Shown piece after piece: positions 40,474-49,426 of a DNA stretch of 64,000 nt. This DNA is from Myxococcales bacterium (lineage in GTDB: Bacteria; Myxococcota_A; Polyangia; Polyangiales; Polyangiaceae): assembly GCA_025359105.1 (NCBI GenBank), contig JANYHK010000081.1, positions 1 through 64,000 on the forward strand, in the 5' to 3' direction. The first letter of the stretch is position 1. Each line of letters begins with the position of its first letter. The notes below the pieces were generated by a model. It saw only the letters and a list, made by a program, of their open reading frames with translations. It was not told the DNA's origin and made no database searches. The position numbers and the translations under genes were made by a program.

Positions 40474-43400
40474 ATGCGCCGAACATTCCTTGCAACAATC
40501 GTGGTCGTATCCGGCATCGTCGTCGCGTGCTCGAGCGATCGCTCGGGCACCAGCAGCAAGGGACAGGGAAACGACCCGCCGCCCGATCGGCCGCCCGTCG
40601 CCCAATCGACCGCGGGCCTCCGCGCGTCGGCGCTGCGCGCATACCCCAAGCCGGAGCGCGGGCCCGATGCGCGTCGCTACGAAGAGATGTCGACCATGGG
40701 CGCCATCGCCGCAGGCGTCGCGCCGCCCCTCGAGGCCGAGTCCGCGCGCTCCTTCGATCTGCCCCGCGTCCCGGTGCGCGGACACGCCGCGCCCACGCCG
40801 CTCGCACCTGCCGTGGTCGGCTCGAGGGACATCGTCGTCCACACGGCCAGCGCGGCCAGTGGGCAGGCGGAGACGACCATCGCCTCGAACGCGACCGGTA
40901 CAGTGCTCATCGCGGGGTACAACGACGGCCGCGGCTTCACCGGTGTTGGCTCGCCCAACACCGTGTCGCTCTCGGGCGTCGCCCGATCCATCGACAGCGG
41001 CGTCACCTGGGCCGAGGTCCCGGTCGGACCGGGCGGGGCGGGGACGCTGCCGACGGTCACGAACGGCAAGGTGTTCGGCGATCCCGACGTGAAATTCGAC
41101 GCGGCGAACAACCGCTTCATCTACTCTTCGATCTACGTTCGCCCCAGCGACGGCCTCCAGGGCCTCGCGATCCACGTGTCGAACGCCGACGGTTCGGCGT
41201 GGACCGGACCGTTCGAGATCACGCCCGCCTTCGCCGCGGGCAATACGGCCGACAAAGAGTTCATCGACGTGAACCCGACGACCGGGCGCATCTACGCGAC
41301 CTGGACCAACTTCCCCAACGCCGGTGCGCTCACCATCCGCTTCACGTTCTCGGACGACGGCGGCACCACGTGGAGCCCGGCGGCGGCACTGATGACGGCG
41401 CCCGCGGGCGCCGGTGTGCAGGCGTCGATGCCGCGGGTCATCCCCGGCCCCAACGCGACCGCGCAACTCTACGTGGTGTGGCGAAACCTCGAGGCTGCGG
41501 GCACCCGCAACATCGGCTGCACGCGCTCCACTGATGGCGGGCTGACCTGGTCCCCGCCCGTCAACATCGACGCGGCAAGCTACCCGTCCGAGGACCAGAT
41601 CCTCGGCATCGACCGCATCAACACCTCTCCTTCGGCCGCGATCAACTTCGCCACGGGACAGGTGTTCGTCGCCTACCAGCGCAATGGTGCCCTCGGGGAA
41701 GGCGACATCGCCGTACGCTCTTTCACCGGCGCTTGCGTCGCGGGGACACCGGTGCTCGTCACCAGCAACCCCGGGAGCGATCGCGCGCAGTTCTACCCCT
41801 GGGTCTCGGTGGACCAGTCGACCGGCGCCGCGCACGTGATGTTCTACGATCAGGACCACGACGCTACCGGTGACGTCATCGACTTGATGCACACGACGAG
41901 CACCAACGGCACCACGTGGACGCCGCCGACGACCCTGTTCGATCGCCCGTTCCACGCCGGATACGGCAACGACACCGGGCAACCGAACGTCGGCGACTAC
42001 CAGCAGTCGGTCTCGCTCCTCGGCGCCCACCATGCCGTGTCCGCGTTCACTTCGGTGCAGCCGACGTTCGACGATGGGCAGCCGGGCACGCAGATGACGA
42101 CGCCGGACAGCTTCTACGACAAGCGCCTCGACGCGCTGAAGGTCGCCCCGCTCCGTCACGTGAGCACCACCTTCACCGAGGTGTGCGGCGCCGCCGGCAA
42201 CGGCAACATCGATCCGTCGGAGAACATCCGGCTGACGACGACGCTCGAGAACTATGTCCTCAACGCCGCTGCGGGAGCGGCCTCGCTCACCAGCGTCACG
42301 GGGACCTTGTCGACCGACGATCCGAACGTCACGATCCTCGTCGGCACCGGCACCTTCGGGACGATCGCCGCCGGCGCCACGGGCGCCAACGCGGTGCCGT
42401 TCGAGATCGCGGTCGGCGCAGGGTTCGTTCCCGGCGCGAAGCTCGACCTGAAGCTCGCCGTGACGAGCACGCAGGGCACGATCGAGCTCCCGATCCGCCT
42501 GTCGACGGGCACCAATGGCACCGTCGCGACGGTCCTCACCGAGAACTTCGAAGGCGTTACGGCGCCGGCCCTGCCGGCCGGCTGGACCTCCAACGTGGGC
42601 GGCGGCGCTGCCAGCGCGTGGATCACCGCGAACACGCTTTCCCCGACCAACGCCGTCTTTCACGACGAGACCGGGGCGCTCGCCTTCATCCGGCTCTTCT
42701 CGCCCGTGGTCGTCATTCCGGCCGCAGCGGCCCAGTCCTATGTGACCGTCGACTTCGACATCGCCTACGCCCTCGAGGACGATCCGACCCGCGCCGTTCA
42801 GGCGTTCGACGGCCTCACGCTGCGCATCACCGATCAGACGACCGGACAGACGTTGCGTTCGGTGCTCGCAGAAGCGTTCGCCGAGTCGATCCGCACGGGC
42901 ACGGCGAACCACTTCCCGAAGCACCTGCCGCGAAACAACTCGACCTCGTACTTCCAGGACATGTCGGTGTGGTCTGGCGCCTCGGGCGGCCTCGTCCACG
43001 TTGCCATCAAGCTGCCGGGGCAGGGCATGGCCGGCAAGAGCGTGCAGCTGCGCTTCGAGTACACGCAGGACGCATCCGGCGTGTGCACCGACGCCGGGCA
43101 GGCCGGTCCGTGCGGCGTCGCCATCGACAACATCGTCCTGCGCCAGGTCCCCGTGGTGGCGGCCTCGTGCACGGCGACCTGCGGTGACGGCGTCGTCAGC
43201 TTCGGCGAGCAGTGCGACGACAGCAACACGACCGCAGGCGACTGCTGCTCGGCGACCTGCCAGTTCGAGTCGGCGGCGCAATCGTGCACCGCGCCCACCG
43301 ACCAGTGCGACAACGGCCGATTCTGCAACGGCGCAGGCCTCTGCCTCCCGGACACGAAGAAGCCGAACGGCACGCCGTGCGTGGACGGCGACGGATGCAC

Positions 43401-43956
43401 GCAGACCGACACGTGCCAGGCTGGCATCTGCACCGGCACCAACCCGGTCGTCTGCACCGCGCTCGACGCGTGCCACACGGTCGGGACATGCAACACCGGA
43501 ACGGGCGTCTGCTCGAACCCGATCGCAGCGAACGGAACGCCGTGCCCCGGGGGCACCTGCTCCGCCGGCGTCTGCCAGCTCACCCCTGACGCCGGCTCCG
43601 ATGCCGGTACCGATGCCGGCTCCGATGCCGGCTCCGACGCCGGTTCCGACGCCGGCCCCAAGGACGCGGGCACCGACAGCGGCGCGAGGGACTCTGGAGC
43701 CGACGCGGCACCGCAGCCCGACGCGAGCACCGAGGACAGCGGCAGCGGCTCCGATGCGAGCACGGGCGGCGACTCCGGCAAGCCCACCGACGCGTCCGCC
43801 GATGCCACCGACGGTGGAGGAGGCGGCACCGGTGACGACAGCGGTTGCGGCTGCAAGGTCGTCGGCTCGCGATCCCCGCAGAACGGCGCGATGGCCGGCG
43901 GCGGCGTGCTCCTCGGCCTCGCGGCGCTCGTGCGCCGCCGTCGCCGCCGCTCTTGA
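40474..43956 (+). CDS. MYXO-CTERM surface protein with Asp-box (BNR) propeller
   Basis: 1160 residues from ATG 40474, with GAGGAGA upstream. A signal peptide (IVVACSS) leads to a sialidase-like propeller with four Asp boxes of form S/T-x-x-G-x-T-W (DSGVTW near 175, DDGGTTW near 293, TDGGLTW near 353, TNGTTW near 478). A beta-sandwich region and Cys-rich DUF4215-type repeats (CGDGVVSFGEQCDD) follow, then a (DAGS/T)n linker and a MYXO-CTERM sorting tail (GCGC, hydrophobic helix, poly-Arg). It should be anchored at the cell surface. No catalytic sialidase residues were identified, so enzymatic activity is open. Confidence 0.92.
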   Translation: MRRTFLATIVVVSGIVVACSSDRSGTSSKGQGNDPPPDRPPVAQSTAGLRASALRAYPKPERGPDARRYEEMSTMGAIAAGVAPPLEAESARSFDLPRVPVRGHAAPTPLAPAVVGSRDIVVHTASAASGQAETTIASNATGTVLIAGYNDGRGFTGVGSPNTVSLSGVARSIDSGVTWAEVPVGPGGAGTLPTVTNGKVFGDPDVKFDAANNRFIYSSIYVRPSDGLQGLAIHVSNADGSAWTGPFEITPAFAAGNTADKEFIDVNPTTGRIYATWTNFPNAGALTIRFTFSDDGGTTWSPAAALMTAPAGAGVQASMPRVIPGPNATAQLYVVWRNLEAAGTRNIGCTRSTDGGLTWSPPVNIDAASYPSEDQILGIDRINTSPSAAINFATGQVFVAYQRNGALGEGDIAVRSFTGACVAGTPVLVTSNPGSDRAQFYPWVSVDQSTGAAHVMFYDQDHDATGDVIDLMHTTSTNGTTWTPPTTLFDRPFHAGYGNDTGQPNVGDYQQSVSLLGAHHAVSAFTSVQPTFDDGQPGTQMTTPDSFYDKRLDALKVAPLRHVSTTFTEVCGAAGNGNIDPSENIRLTTTLENYVLNAAAGAASLTSVTGTLSTDDPNVTILVGTGTFGTIAAGATGANAVPFEIAVGAGFVPGAKLDLKLAVTSTQGTIELPIRLSTGTNGTVATVLTENFEGVTAPALPAGWTSNVGGGAASAWITANTLSPTNAVFHDETGALAFIRLFSPVVVIPAAAAQSYVTVDFDIAYALEDDPTRAVQAFDGLTLRITDQTTGQTLRSVLAEAFAESIRTGTANHFPKHLPRNNSTSYFQDMSVWSGASGGLVHVAIKLPGQGMAGKSVQLRFEYTQDASGVCTDAGQAGPCGVAIDNIVLRQVPVVAASCTATCGDGVVSFGEQCDDSNTTAGDCCSATCQFESAAQSCTAPTDQCDNGRFCNGAGLCLPDTKKPNGTPCVDGDGCTQTDTCQAGICTGTNPVVCTALDACHTVGTCNTGTGVCSNPIAANGTPCPGGTCSAGVCQLTPDAGSDAGTDAGSDAGSDAGSDAGPKDAGTDSGARDSGADAAPQPDASTEDSGSGSDASTGGDSGKPTDASADATDGGGGGTGDDSGCGCKVVGSRSPQNGAMAGGGVLLGLAALVRRRRRRS

Positions 43957-44029
43957 GAACCTGAGAACCTGAGGAGACCGCGGGCGTGCACGGCTCCGAT
44001 CGGCGACGATCGGGCCGTGGTTGCGATGA

Positions 44030-44287
44030 TCAGGGCTTGCCAGGAGGAGTGACCGGCTCGTTGATCGGGGGAGCCGGCTTGCCTGGCGGCTTCGGCGCAG
44101 ACGACGCTGAGCTCGTGGGGACGCCCGACGCGATCGGCGGCGGCGTCCCCGCCGTCGCGGTCGGTGGGGGCGTGACGGCCGGAGGCGTCAGCGGTGGCTG
44201 GGGGTTGGAGGTGACCTCGCATGCGCAAGCGCAGGTCAAGGCGAACCCGAAGAGCAGTCTGCAAGCGCCGACGGACGAGAACATCAT
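44030..44287 (-). CDS. small Pro-rich lipoprotein
   Basis: 85 residues. N-terminal signal with Cys (FALTCACAC) and a mature part made mostly of Pro, Ser, Thr and Ala, with no predicted fold. It is short and low in complexity, so the call is cautious. It is divergent from the beta-barrel gene, with 24 bases between starts. Confidence 0.55.
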   Translation of the reverse strand: MMFSSVGACRLLFGFALTCACACEVTSNPQPPLTPPAVTPPPTATAGTPPPIASGVPTSSASSAPKPPGKPAPPINEPVTPPGKP

Positions 44288-44311
44288 GGCTCGATGCTAT
44301 AGGCTCCGCGC

Positions 44312-45079
44312 GTGAGAGCCATCTTCCGTAGCGCGTGTGCCGCGATCGGCCTCTCGACGCTCACGCTTGCCATCGTCGCCTCGGCCGGCCCCGCGGTCGG
44401 AGGGAACGACGCGCCCGATGCGGCGGCCCCAGACACCGACGCCGCCCGCGCGGACGACGCCGGATCCGCGACGACGCCGGCTTCCTCCGCCCCGGAGCTG
44501 GCCGACGCGGCGGCGCCCGACGCGGGACACACCCCGAGCGACGTCGGCTTCTCCGCAGGCGTCCGCGCCAGCTTCGCGTTGCCGTTCGGCGCCGCGAAGA
44601 GCGTGTCCTTGAGCGACGTCATCACGCGCGCGATCCCGCTCGGCATCGAGGCGGGGTACTTCCTCGACCGGCGCCTCTACGTCGGCGTCTACGTCCTCTA
44701 CGGTTTCGGGACGAACGGCAACGCGTCGGCGACGTGCAGCGATCCGAACATCAGCTGCAGCGCGAGCCAGTGGCGGTTCGGCGGGATGGCGCAGTGGCAC
44801 TTCCTGCCGGGTCGCACGTTCTCGCCGTGGGCCGGCGGTGCGCTCGGCTACGACATCGTGAACCTCACCTCGGCCGACTCGACGGGCGCGGACAGCCCCG
44901 CCGGCTCCCTGCACGGCTTCGAGCTCAGCCTGCTCGCGGGCCTCGACTACAAACCGCTCACCTACCTCGGCGTCGGCCCGTTCGCGGAGCTCTCGATGGG
45001 GCACTACGCGGGCGCCACGTCGGCGACCGCGCTCTATGAATGGCTCGCCCTCGGGGTCCGCTTTCGCACGGGGCTCTGA
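44312..45079 (+). CDS. outer-membrane beta-barrel protein
   Basis: 255 residues from GTG 44312. Signal peptide followed by an Asp/Ala-rich spacer and a C-terminal region (about 85-255) of alternating amphipathic strands (VGFSAGVRASFALPFG, LYVGVYVLYGFG, WRFGGMAQWHFL, ELSLLAGLDYK) ending in an aromatic-rich strand. This resembles OmpA/OmpW-sized barrels. It contains an isolated disulfide-type pair (CSDPNISC). The specific function is unknown. Confidence 0.8.
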   Translation: MRAIFRSACAAIGLSTLTLAIVASAGPAVGGNDAPDAAAPDTDAARADDAGSATTPASSAPELADAAAPDAGHTPSDVGFSAGVRASFALPFGAAKSVSLSDVITRAIPLGIEAGYFLDRRLYVGVYVLYGFGTNGNASATCSDPNISCSASQWRFGGMAQWHFLPGRTFSPWAGGALGYDIVNLTSADSTGADSPAGSLHGFELSLLAGLDYKPLTYLGVGPFAELSMGHYAGATSATALYEWLALGVRFRTGL

Positions 45080-45099
45080 AAGGCTAGATTGCCCCCGAC

Positions 45100-45345
45100 A
45101 TGCCGTCCTTGCCCTCTTCCGCCGGCTTCGTAGTCGCATTCGCGCTCGCGCTCGTCCTCACCGCGGCATGTGGCGGCTCACAGGGCGGCGGAGCAAACGC
45201 GCCGGGCCAGTCCTCGTGCGAGCGCACGTGCCAGGCGCAAGAGAACGCGTGCCTGTCGGGCTGCATGAACGCGAAGAGCTCGTACCAGAACAGCTGCGAC
45301 TCGCGCTGCGGGAGCGACAACGCGCGCTGCCTCGCCGGGTGCTGA
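45100..45345 (+). CDS. small Cys-rich lipoprotein
   Basis: 81 residues. Lipoprotein signal (LVLTAACGG), then six Cys in a regular CxxxC/CxxxC pattern (CERTCQAQENACLSGC, CDSRCGSDNARC), which suggests a compact disulfide-bonded helical hairpin. Unknown function. It ends 1 base before the GTG of the MFS gene, so the two are probably co-transcribed. Confidence 0.75.
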   Translation: MPSLPSSAGFVVAFALALVLTAACGGSQGGGANAPGQSSCERTCQAQENACLSGCMNAKSSYQNSCDSRCGSDNARCLAGC

Positions 45346-45346
45346 G

Positions 45347-46561
45347 GTGGGCCTCGGCGCGAGCCTGCGCATCCGGGACAGGAACATCTGGACGGTCTAC
45401 GCGGCCATCTTCCTCGTCGGGGTCGCGTACGGGGTCTACGTGTCCCTCCTCGCGCTGCACCTCGACGCGCGAGGGTTCACCAAGCCCGAGATCGGCTCCT
45501 TCGCGGCGTGGTTCGCCGGCGGGATCATCGCCTTCTCACTCCCGGCCGGCGCGCTCCTCCGTCGCGTCTCCGCCAAGACGCTCCTCGCGACGAGCCTCCT
45601 CTCCTACGCCGCGTGCGCCGCGGCGTTTCCGTACCTGACGTCGTACGCCACGATCGCCGCGGCGCGCTTCCTGGACGGCGCCTCGTCGGTGTTCGTGTGG
45701 GTCGCCTGCGAGACTGTGCTTCTTCGCCGCGCAGAGCGCTCGCAGAAGGCGCTCGTGACGAGCCTCTACGCGATGGCGATCGCCGTCGGCTACGTGCTCG
45801 GTCCCATCGCCGCCAAGGTCGTCGTCGCCGCCTCGTCGATCGAGCGCGCGTTCGTCACCTCGAGCGCGCTCGCGGTGGCGGCGGCGGTGGTGGTCGTTCT
45901 CTGTCTGGACAAGGATTCCCCGGAGACGGCCGCCTCCGTCACGGCCGGAACACCCCCCGTCTCCCGCCGCGCGCGGGAGGTCGTCTCGCGCATCAAGACC
46001 TCGTGCTTCGCCACGTTCGCGTACGGCTATTTTCAGGCCTCGGTCGTCCTGTTCTTGCCGCTCTACCTCGTCGAGGCCAAGGGCATCACCAAGGAGCAGA
46101 CGATCCTCGTGCCGGCGTTCTTCGCCGCAGGCATGCTGCTGTTCTCGAACGTCGCCGGGCGCGTCGGCGACAAGGTCGGCCACCTCCGCGTGATGCGGGT
46201 GCTCGCGGCGATCGGGCTCGTCATGATCTGCAGCTTCACGCTCCTCGGCTCGTACCCGCCGATGTGCGTCGCGGTCTTCGTCGCCGGCGCGACGCTCGCG
46301 TCGATCTCGCCGGTGAGCCTCGCGCTGCAGGGTATCGTGACCGCGCCGGCCGATCTGGCGCGCGCCAACGGCGTCTACAACTTCTTCTACGCGGCGGGCA
46401 TGCTCTTGGGGCCGCCGATCTCGAGCCTCGTCTACGGCACGTTCGGTGGCGCTCCGATGCTGCTCCACCTGGCCGCGCTATGGGCCGCGTTCGTGCTCTT
46501 CTGCACGGTCTTCGCGACCGACGATCCGGCGGCCCGCCGCGGAGCCGAGCTCGCGTACTGA
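45347..46561 (+). CDS. MFS transporter
   Basis: 404 residues from GTG 45347. Twelve hydrophobic segments in two halves, with loop 2-3 resembling motif A (SLPAGALLRRVSAKTLL) and an equivalent loop in the second half (GRVGDKVGHLRVMRVL). A major facilitator exporter or importer; the substrate is unknown. It is tightly downstream of the small lipoprotein gene and convergent with the next gene. Confidence 0.92.
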   Translation: MGLGASLRIRDRNIWTVYAAIFLVGVAYGVYVSLLALHLDARGFTKPEIGSFAAWFAGGIIAFSLPAGALLRRVSAKTLLATSLLSYAACAAAFPYLTSYATIAAARFLDGASSVFVWVACETVLLRRAERSQKALVTSLYAMAIAVGYVLGPIAAKVVVAASSIERAFVTSSALAVAAAVVVVLCLDKDSPETAASVTAGTPPVSRRAREVVSRIKTSCFATFAYGYFQASVVLFLPLYLVEAKGITKEQTILVPAFFAAGMLLFSNVAGRVGDKVGHLRVMRVLAAIGLVMICSFTLLGSYPPMCVAVFVAGATLASISPVSLALQGIVTAPADLARANGVYNFFYAAGMLLGPPISSLVYGTFGGAPMLLHLAALWAAFVLFCTVFATDDPAARRGAELAY

Positions 46562-46603
46562 TCCGAACGATCCGAACGACCTCGTCGGCGACGACATGAT
46601 TTC

Positions 46604-47491
46604 TCAGCAGCCACCCGCCGACTGCAGGGCCGCCGACGCCATCCACCCGAACCGCTTCACGTCGCCGGCGCCGACGACGTAGCCGTACACGAACGTCATC
46701 GTGCCGTCGGGCTTGGTGTAGTGCCCGTCGCCCGCCTTCGTGTAGAGGCGAACGGTGAGGTGCGGGCGACCCGAGCTCGTGGGGACCTCCACACGGTGGA
46801 ACTTCGTCCCGGCGGGGAAGATGTCGACCGCCGGTGCCCCGAGGGCGTCGCCCGGCACGCTGTAGGCGAGGTTCGCGTACCGCGCGCCGTTCGCGCGTAC
46901 GAGCGACATGTAATCGCCGGCGCGCTCATGCGCGCCTTGAGCGTCGCGCACGACCTTCTTCTCGATCAGGCCCGCGTCGGCGTCGTTGCGGATCTCGTAG
47001 CAACCCATCTTGCCGCGCCCCGGATCCTGCGCGTCGACGTTGCCGATGCGCGCGCGCAGGCCCTTCTCGTCCTTCACCGCCGAGATGGGGTACCAGCCGG
47101 CGCTCGCGTTCGCGGTCGTCATCGCCATCACCAGCGTCTCGCCGCCGAAGTGACGAATCTGACCGTAGTTCACCTCGATGTGGCCGCCGTTGGTGTCCTT
47201 GATCATCGGAGCACCGAGGCCGTCGCGCACCGTGCCGGCCGAGACGGCCCACGGCAAGGTCCCGTTGGCGAGCTCCACGCGGTTGCCCCCGACGCTGCGC
47301 AGCGCGCAGTTGTATGCGCTATGCACGCATTTGTCGCCGTTGGCGCCGGACGTCAGGGCCTCGGTCACCTCGCTGTCGGCGACGCCCTCGGGGTTCGCGG
47401 TCGGATCGGAGGAGTCGGGATCACCCGAACAGCCGACGGCGAGCGCGGTGGAGAACAAAGCGGCCAGGACTGGAATCGCGTGGGGCTGCAT
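46604..47491 (-). CDS. lipoprotein of unknown function
   Basis: 295 residues from ATG 47491, with signal and lipobox (ALAVGC). The mature domain has several Cys (CVHSAYNC, MGCYEI, C-terminal GGC) and a mixed beta pattern (VEVPTSSGRPHLTVRLYTKAGDG, TMTFVYGYVVGAGDVKRFGW). No known family; it may be a secreted beta domain. It is convergent with the MFS gene. Confidence 0.8.
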   Translation of the reverse strand: MQPHAIPVLAALFSTALAVGCSGDPDSSDPTANPEGVADSEVTEALTSGANGDKCVHSAYNCALRSVGGNRVELANGTLPWAVSAGTVRDGLGAPMIKDTNGGHIEVNYGQIRHFGGETLVMAMTTANASAGWYPISAVKDEKGLRARIGNVDAQDPGRGKMGCYEIRNDADAGLIEKKVVRDAQGAHERAGDYMSLVRANGARYANLAYSVPGDALGAPAVDIFPAGTKFHRVEVPTSSGRPHLTVRLYTKAGDGHYTKPDGTMTFVYGYVVGAGDVKRFGWMASAALQSAGGC

Positions 47492-47663
47492 CTTCCCACA
47501 CACTTCGCAGGAGTCGTGCCAGCCAGATGAGCGGACATTTCCGCTCGCGCGGCGCCGGGCGGCGGATCGGCGAGCACGCGGCATGGACAACCGAAGCCCC
47601 TTCGCGACCAGCCGCGCGCGACCTGTCGCGAGGTGCTTCGAGCGAACGCCCGCTCCCTCGGCT

Positions 47664-48380
47664 CTACGTCTCGAGGGACCTCTGCATCTCGTCGCGGACG
47701 TGCACGACCTTCGCGATCTCGTCCTCGGCGGCCCCGGCCTTGCGCGCGCCGTCGATGGCCTCGGACAGCTCGGCGACCTCCCTCGCCTGCCGCTCGCGGA
47801 GCTGCGCGACCATCGCCGCGAACGTCTCGAAGAAGTCCTGGAGCTCGTCGCCTTTGCGCAGCTTGCCCTGGTAGGAGAGCTTGCCCTCACCCACCTGCTT
47901 CAAGAGGAGCTTCATCTTGTAGATGGGACCGGCGACCTTGTGCGTGAAGTAGATGCCGAGCATCCCGATGAGGACGACCATCGCGGCGAGCCCGCCGACG
48001 AGCGCATACAGCATCGTCTCTTGCTGCTTGATGACCCGGCGCTGTTGCTCTTCGATCTTCTTGTCGGAGTCCGACGCGCCCGCGGAGAACGCCGCCGCGA
48101 GCTCGGGGTTGTCGCTGTAGACCGGGTCCTTCGCGATGTTCATCTTGACGACCTCGGAGACCTTCTTGCTCTCCTCGACCACCATCTGGCTCTCGTGAAC
48201 GACGTCCTGGCTCGTCCGGTAGAGGAACGTCCCCATGACCGCGCTGATCCCGAGCGCCACGCCGATGATCATCGCCGTGTACTTCAGCTGGAAGCGCGAA
48301 TCGATGAGGTAGTTCTTGACGCTCCGCTTGTATTTTACGGGACCCGGTGCGGCGGGCGCCGAAGGTGCAGAGGTGGTCAT
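47664..48380 (-). CDS. membrane protein with HAMP domain, no output module
   Basis: 238 residues. Two membrane helices (about 33-53 and 123-147) flank a short extracytoplasmic helical region. A HAMP-like linker follows (KVAGPIYKMKLLLKQVGEGKL, about 147-200) and a coiled coil (FAAMVAQLRERQAREVAELSEAI). Unlike chemoreceptors or histidine kinases it ends there, with no methyl-accepting or kinase domain. It may relay a signal to a partner. It lies 44 bases after the HEAT protein gene on the same strand and is likely in one operon. Confidence 0.88.
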   Translation of the reverse strand: MTTSAPSAPAAPGPVKYKRSVKNYLIDSRFQLKYTAMIIGVALGISAVMGTFLYRTSQDVVHESQMVVEESKKVSEVVKMNIAKDPVYSDNPELAAAFSAGASDSDKKIEEQQRRVIKQQETMLYALVGGLAAMVVLIGMLGIYFTHKVAGPIYKMKLLLKQVGEGKLSYQGKLRKGDELQDFFETFAAMVAQLRERQAREVAELSEAIDGARKAGAAEDEIAKVVHVRDEMQRSLET

Positions 48381-48424
48381 GGGTCATATCCTCGTTGAAT
48401 TGCGAAGTACTTGCCAAGTTGGCG

Positions 48425-49264
48425 CTAAAAGCTGCCCGCGTTCTGAGCAAAGGTGTCCATGGCCGCGGCCGCAGTCGCCGCGATGAGCGTCTCTTCGGCC
48501 GACTTGTCGCCGGGGCGAACGCCCGGCATCTGCTTCCACTTGTCGAACACCGCCTGCATCGCCTTGTTCGGGTAGTTGAAAACGACGACCTTCACCGTAA
48601 CTTTGAGCCCGTCCTGGCCATAGTCGAGCTTGTCCAGAGCCAGGGTGATGTAAAACCCCTTGAGCTTGCGCTTCTGCATCACCGCGCGGGCGGCGTCTGC
48701 CGACTCCTTGGCGGGCGCCAGCTGGTACTGGCCGAGGGTCTCCAGCTTCGCCCGCACGGCTGCGTTGACGATGCGGTCGACGTCGGCCTGCGGACGGGAC
48801 GAGTTGTTCGTGATCGGCGCGATCGAGATGTAGTACTTCGCTCCCGAATTCGTCTTCGGCGCGTCGCCGCCGGCGGGATCGTCCGTCGTCGTGGCGCCGC
48901 CCGACGCCTCGATGGCCTCGATCGCGCGCGACAGCTGGAGCTTCACCGAGTCGTTCTTCTCGCTGGCGAGGTGGCCCTTCAGGCACGCGACCGACGCGGG
49001 CTTGAGCAAGCGCTTGAGCGCCACGGCGCTCGCCTGGCGCACGACCTCGCTGGCGTCGTCGAGGACGCCGCAGAGCGGCTGCACGGCAGCGTCGTCGTTC
49101 GTCGCGCCGAGCGCGAGGGCGGCGTTCGTGCGCACGCGGAAGTCGTCGGACGAGAGGCGGCCGATGAGAAACTCGGTGCGGCTGTCGGCGTGCGCTCCGC
49201 CACTGACGAGTGAGATCACCAGCGCCAGGGCGAGCGTCCAAGTCCGTCGTGACGGGCTCGCCAT
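48425..49264 (-). CDS. secreted HEAT-repeat protein
   Basis: 279 residues from ATG 49264, with a cleavable signal (SGGAHADS). HEAT repeats occupy residues about 28-120 (RLSSDDFRVRTNAALALGA, VLDDASEVVRQASAVALKRL, then a third unit). An alpha/beta region follows (YYISIAPITNNS, VKVVVFNYPNKAMQAVFDKW) similar to a periplasmic binding or assembly domain. First gene of the pair with the HAMP protein. It is divergent from the next gene across 162 bases. Confidence 0.85.
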   Translation of the reverse strand: MASPSRRTWTLALALVISLVSGGAHADSRTEFLIGRLSSDDFRVRTNAALALGATNDDAAVQPLCGVLDDASEVVRQASAVALKRLLKPASVACLKGHLASEKNDSVKLQLSRAIEAIEASGGATTTDDPAGGDAPKTNSGAKYYISIAPITNNSSRPQADVDRIVNAAVRAKLETLGQYQLAPAKESADAARAVMQKRKLKGFYITLALDKLDYGQDGLKVTVKVVVFNYPNKAMQAVFDKWKQMPGVRPGDKSAEETLIAATAAAAMDTFAQNAGSF

Positions 49265-49426
49265 GATCCTTCTCAAGTTACCACGCACGCCACCCTCTTG
49301 GACGGTTCGCGACGCGAAGTACTTCAAGCAAGTCCTCACGCATGCCCTCAGGCACACAGCATGCGCGATGCGCACGCCCCCATCACTCTCTGCCTCACGT
49401 GCGCGCACATCCAGTAGACTCGAGCC

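Noticed and set aside
40279-43476. 1065-codon open frame on the minus strand opposite the MYXO-CTERM gene
   Set aside because: Arg/His/Asp-rich, no domain, mirrors the codon bias of the plus-strand gene; a high-GC shadow frame.
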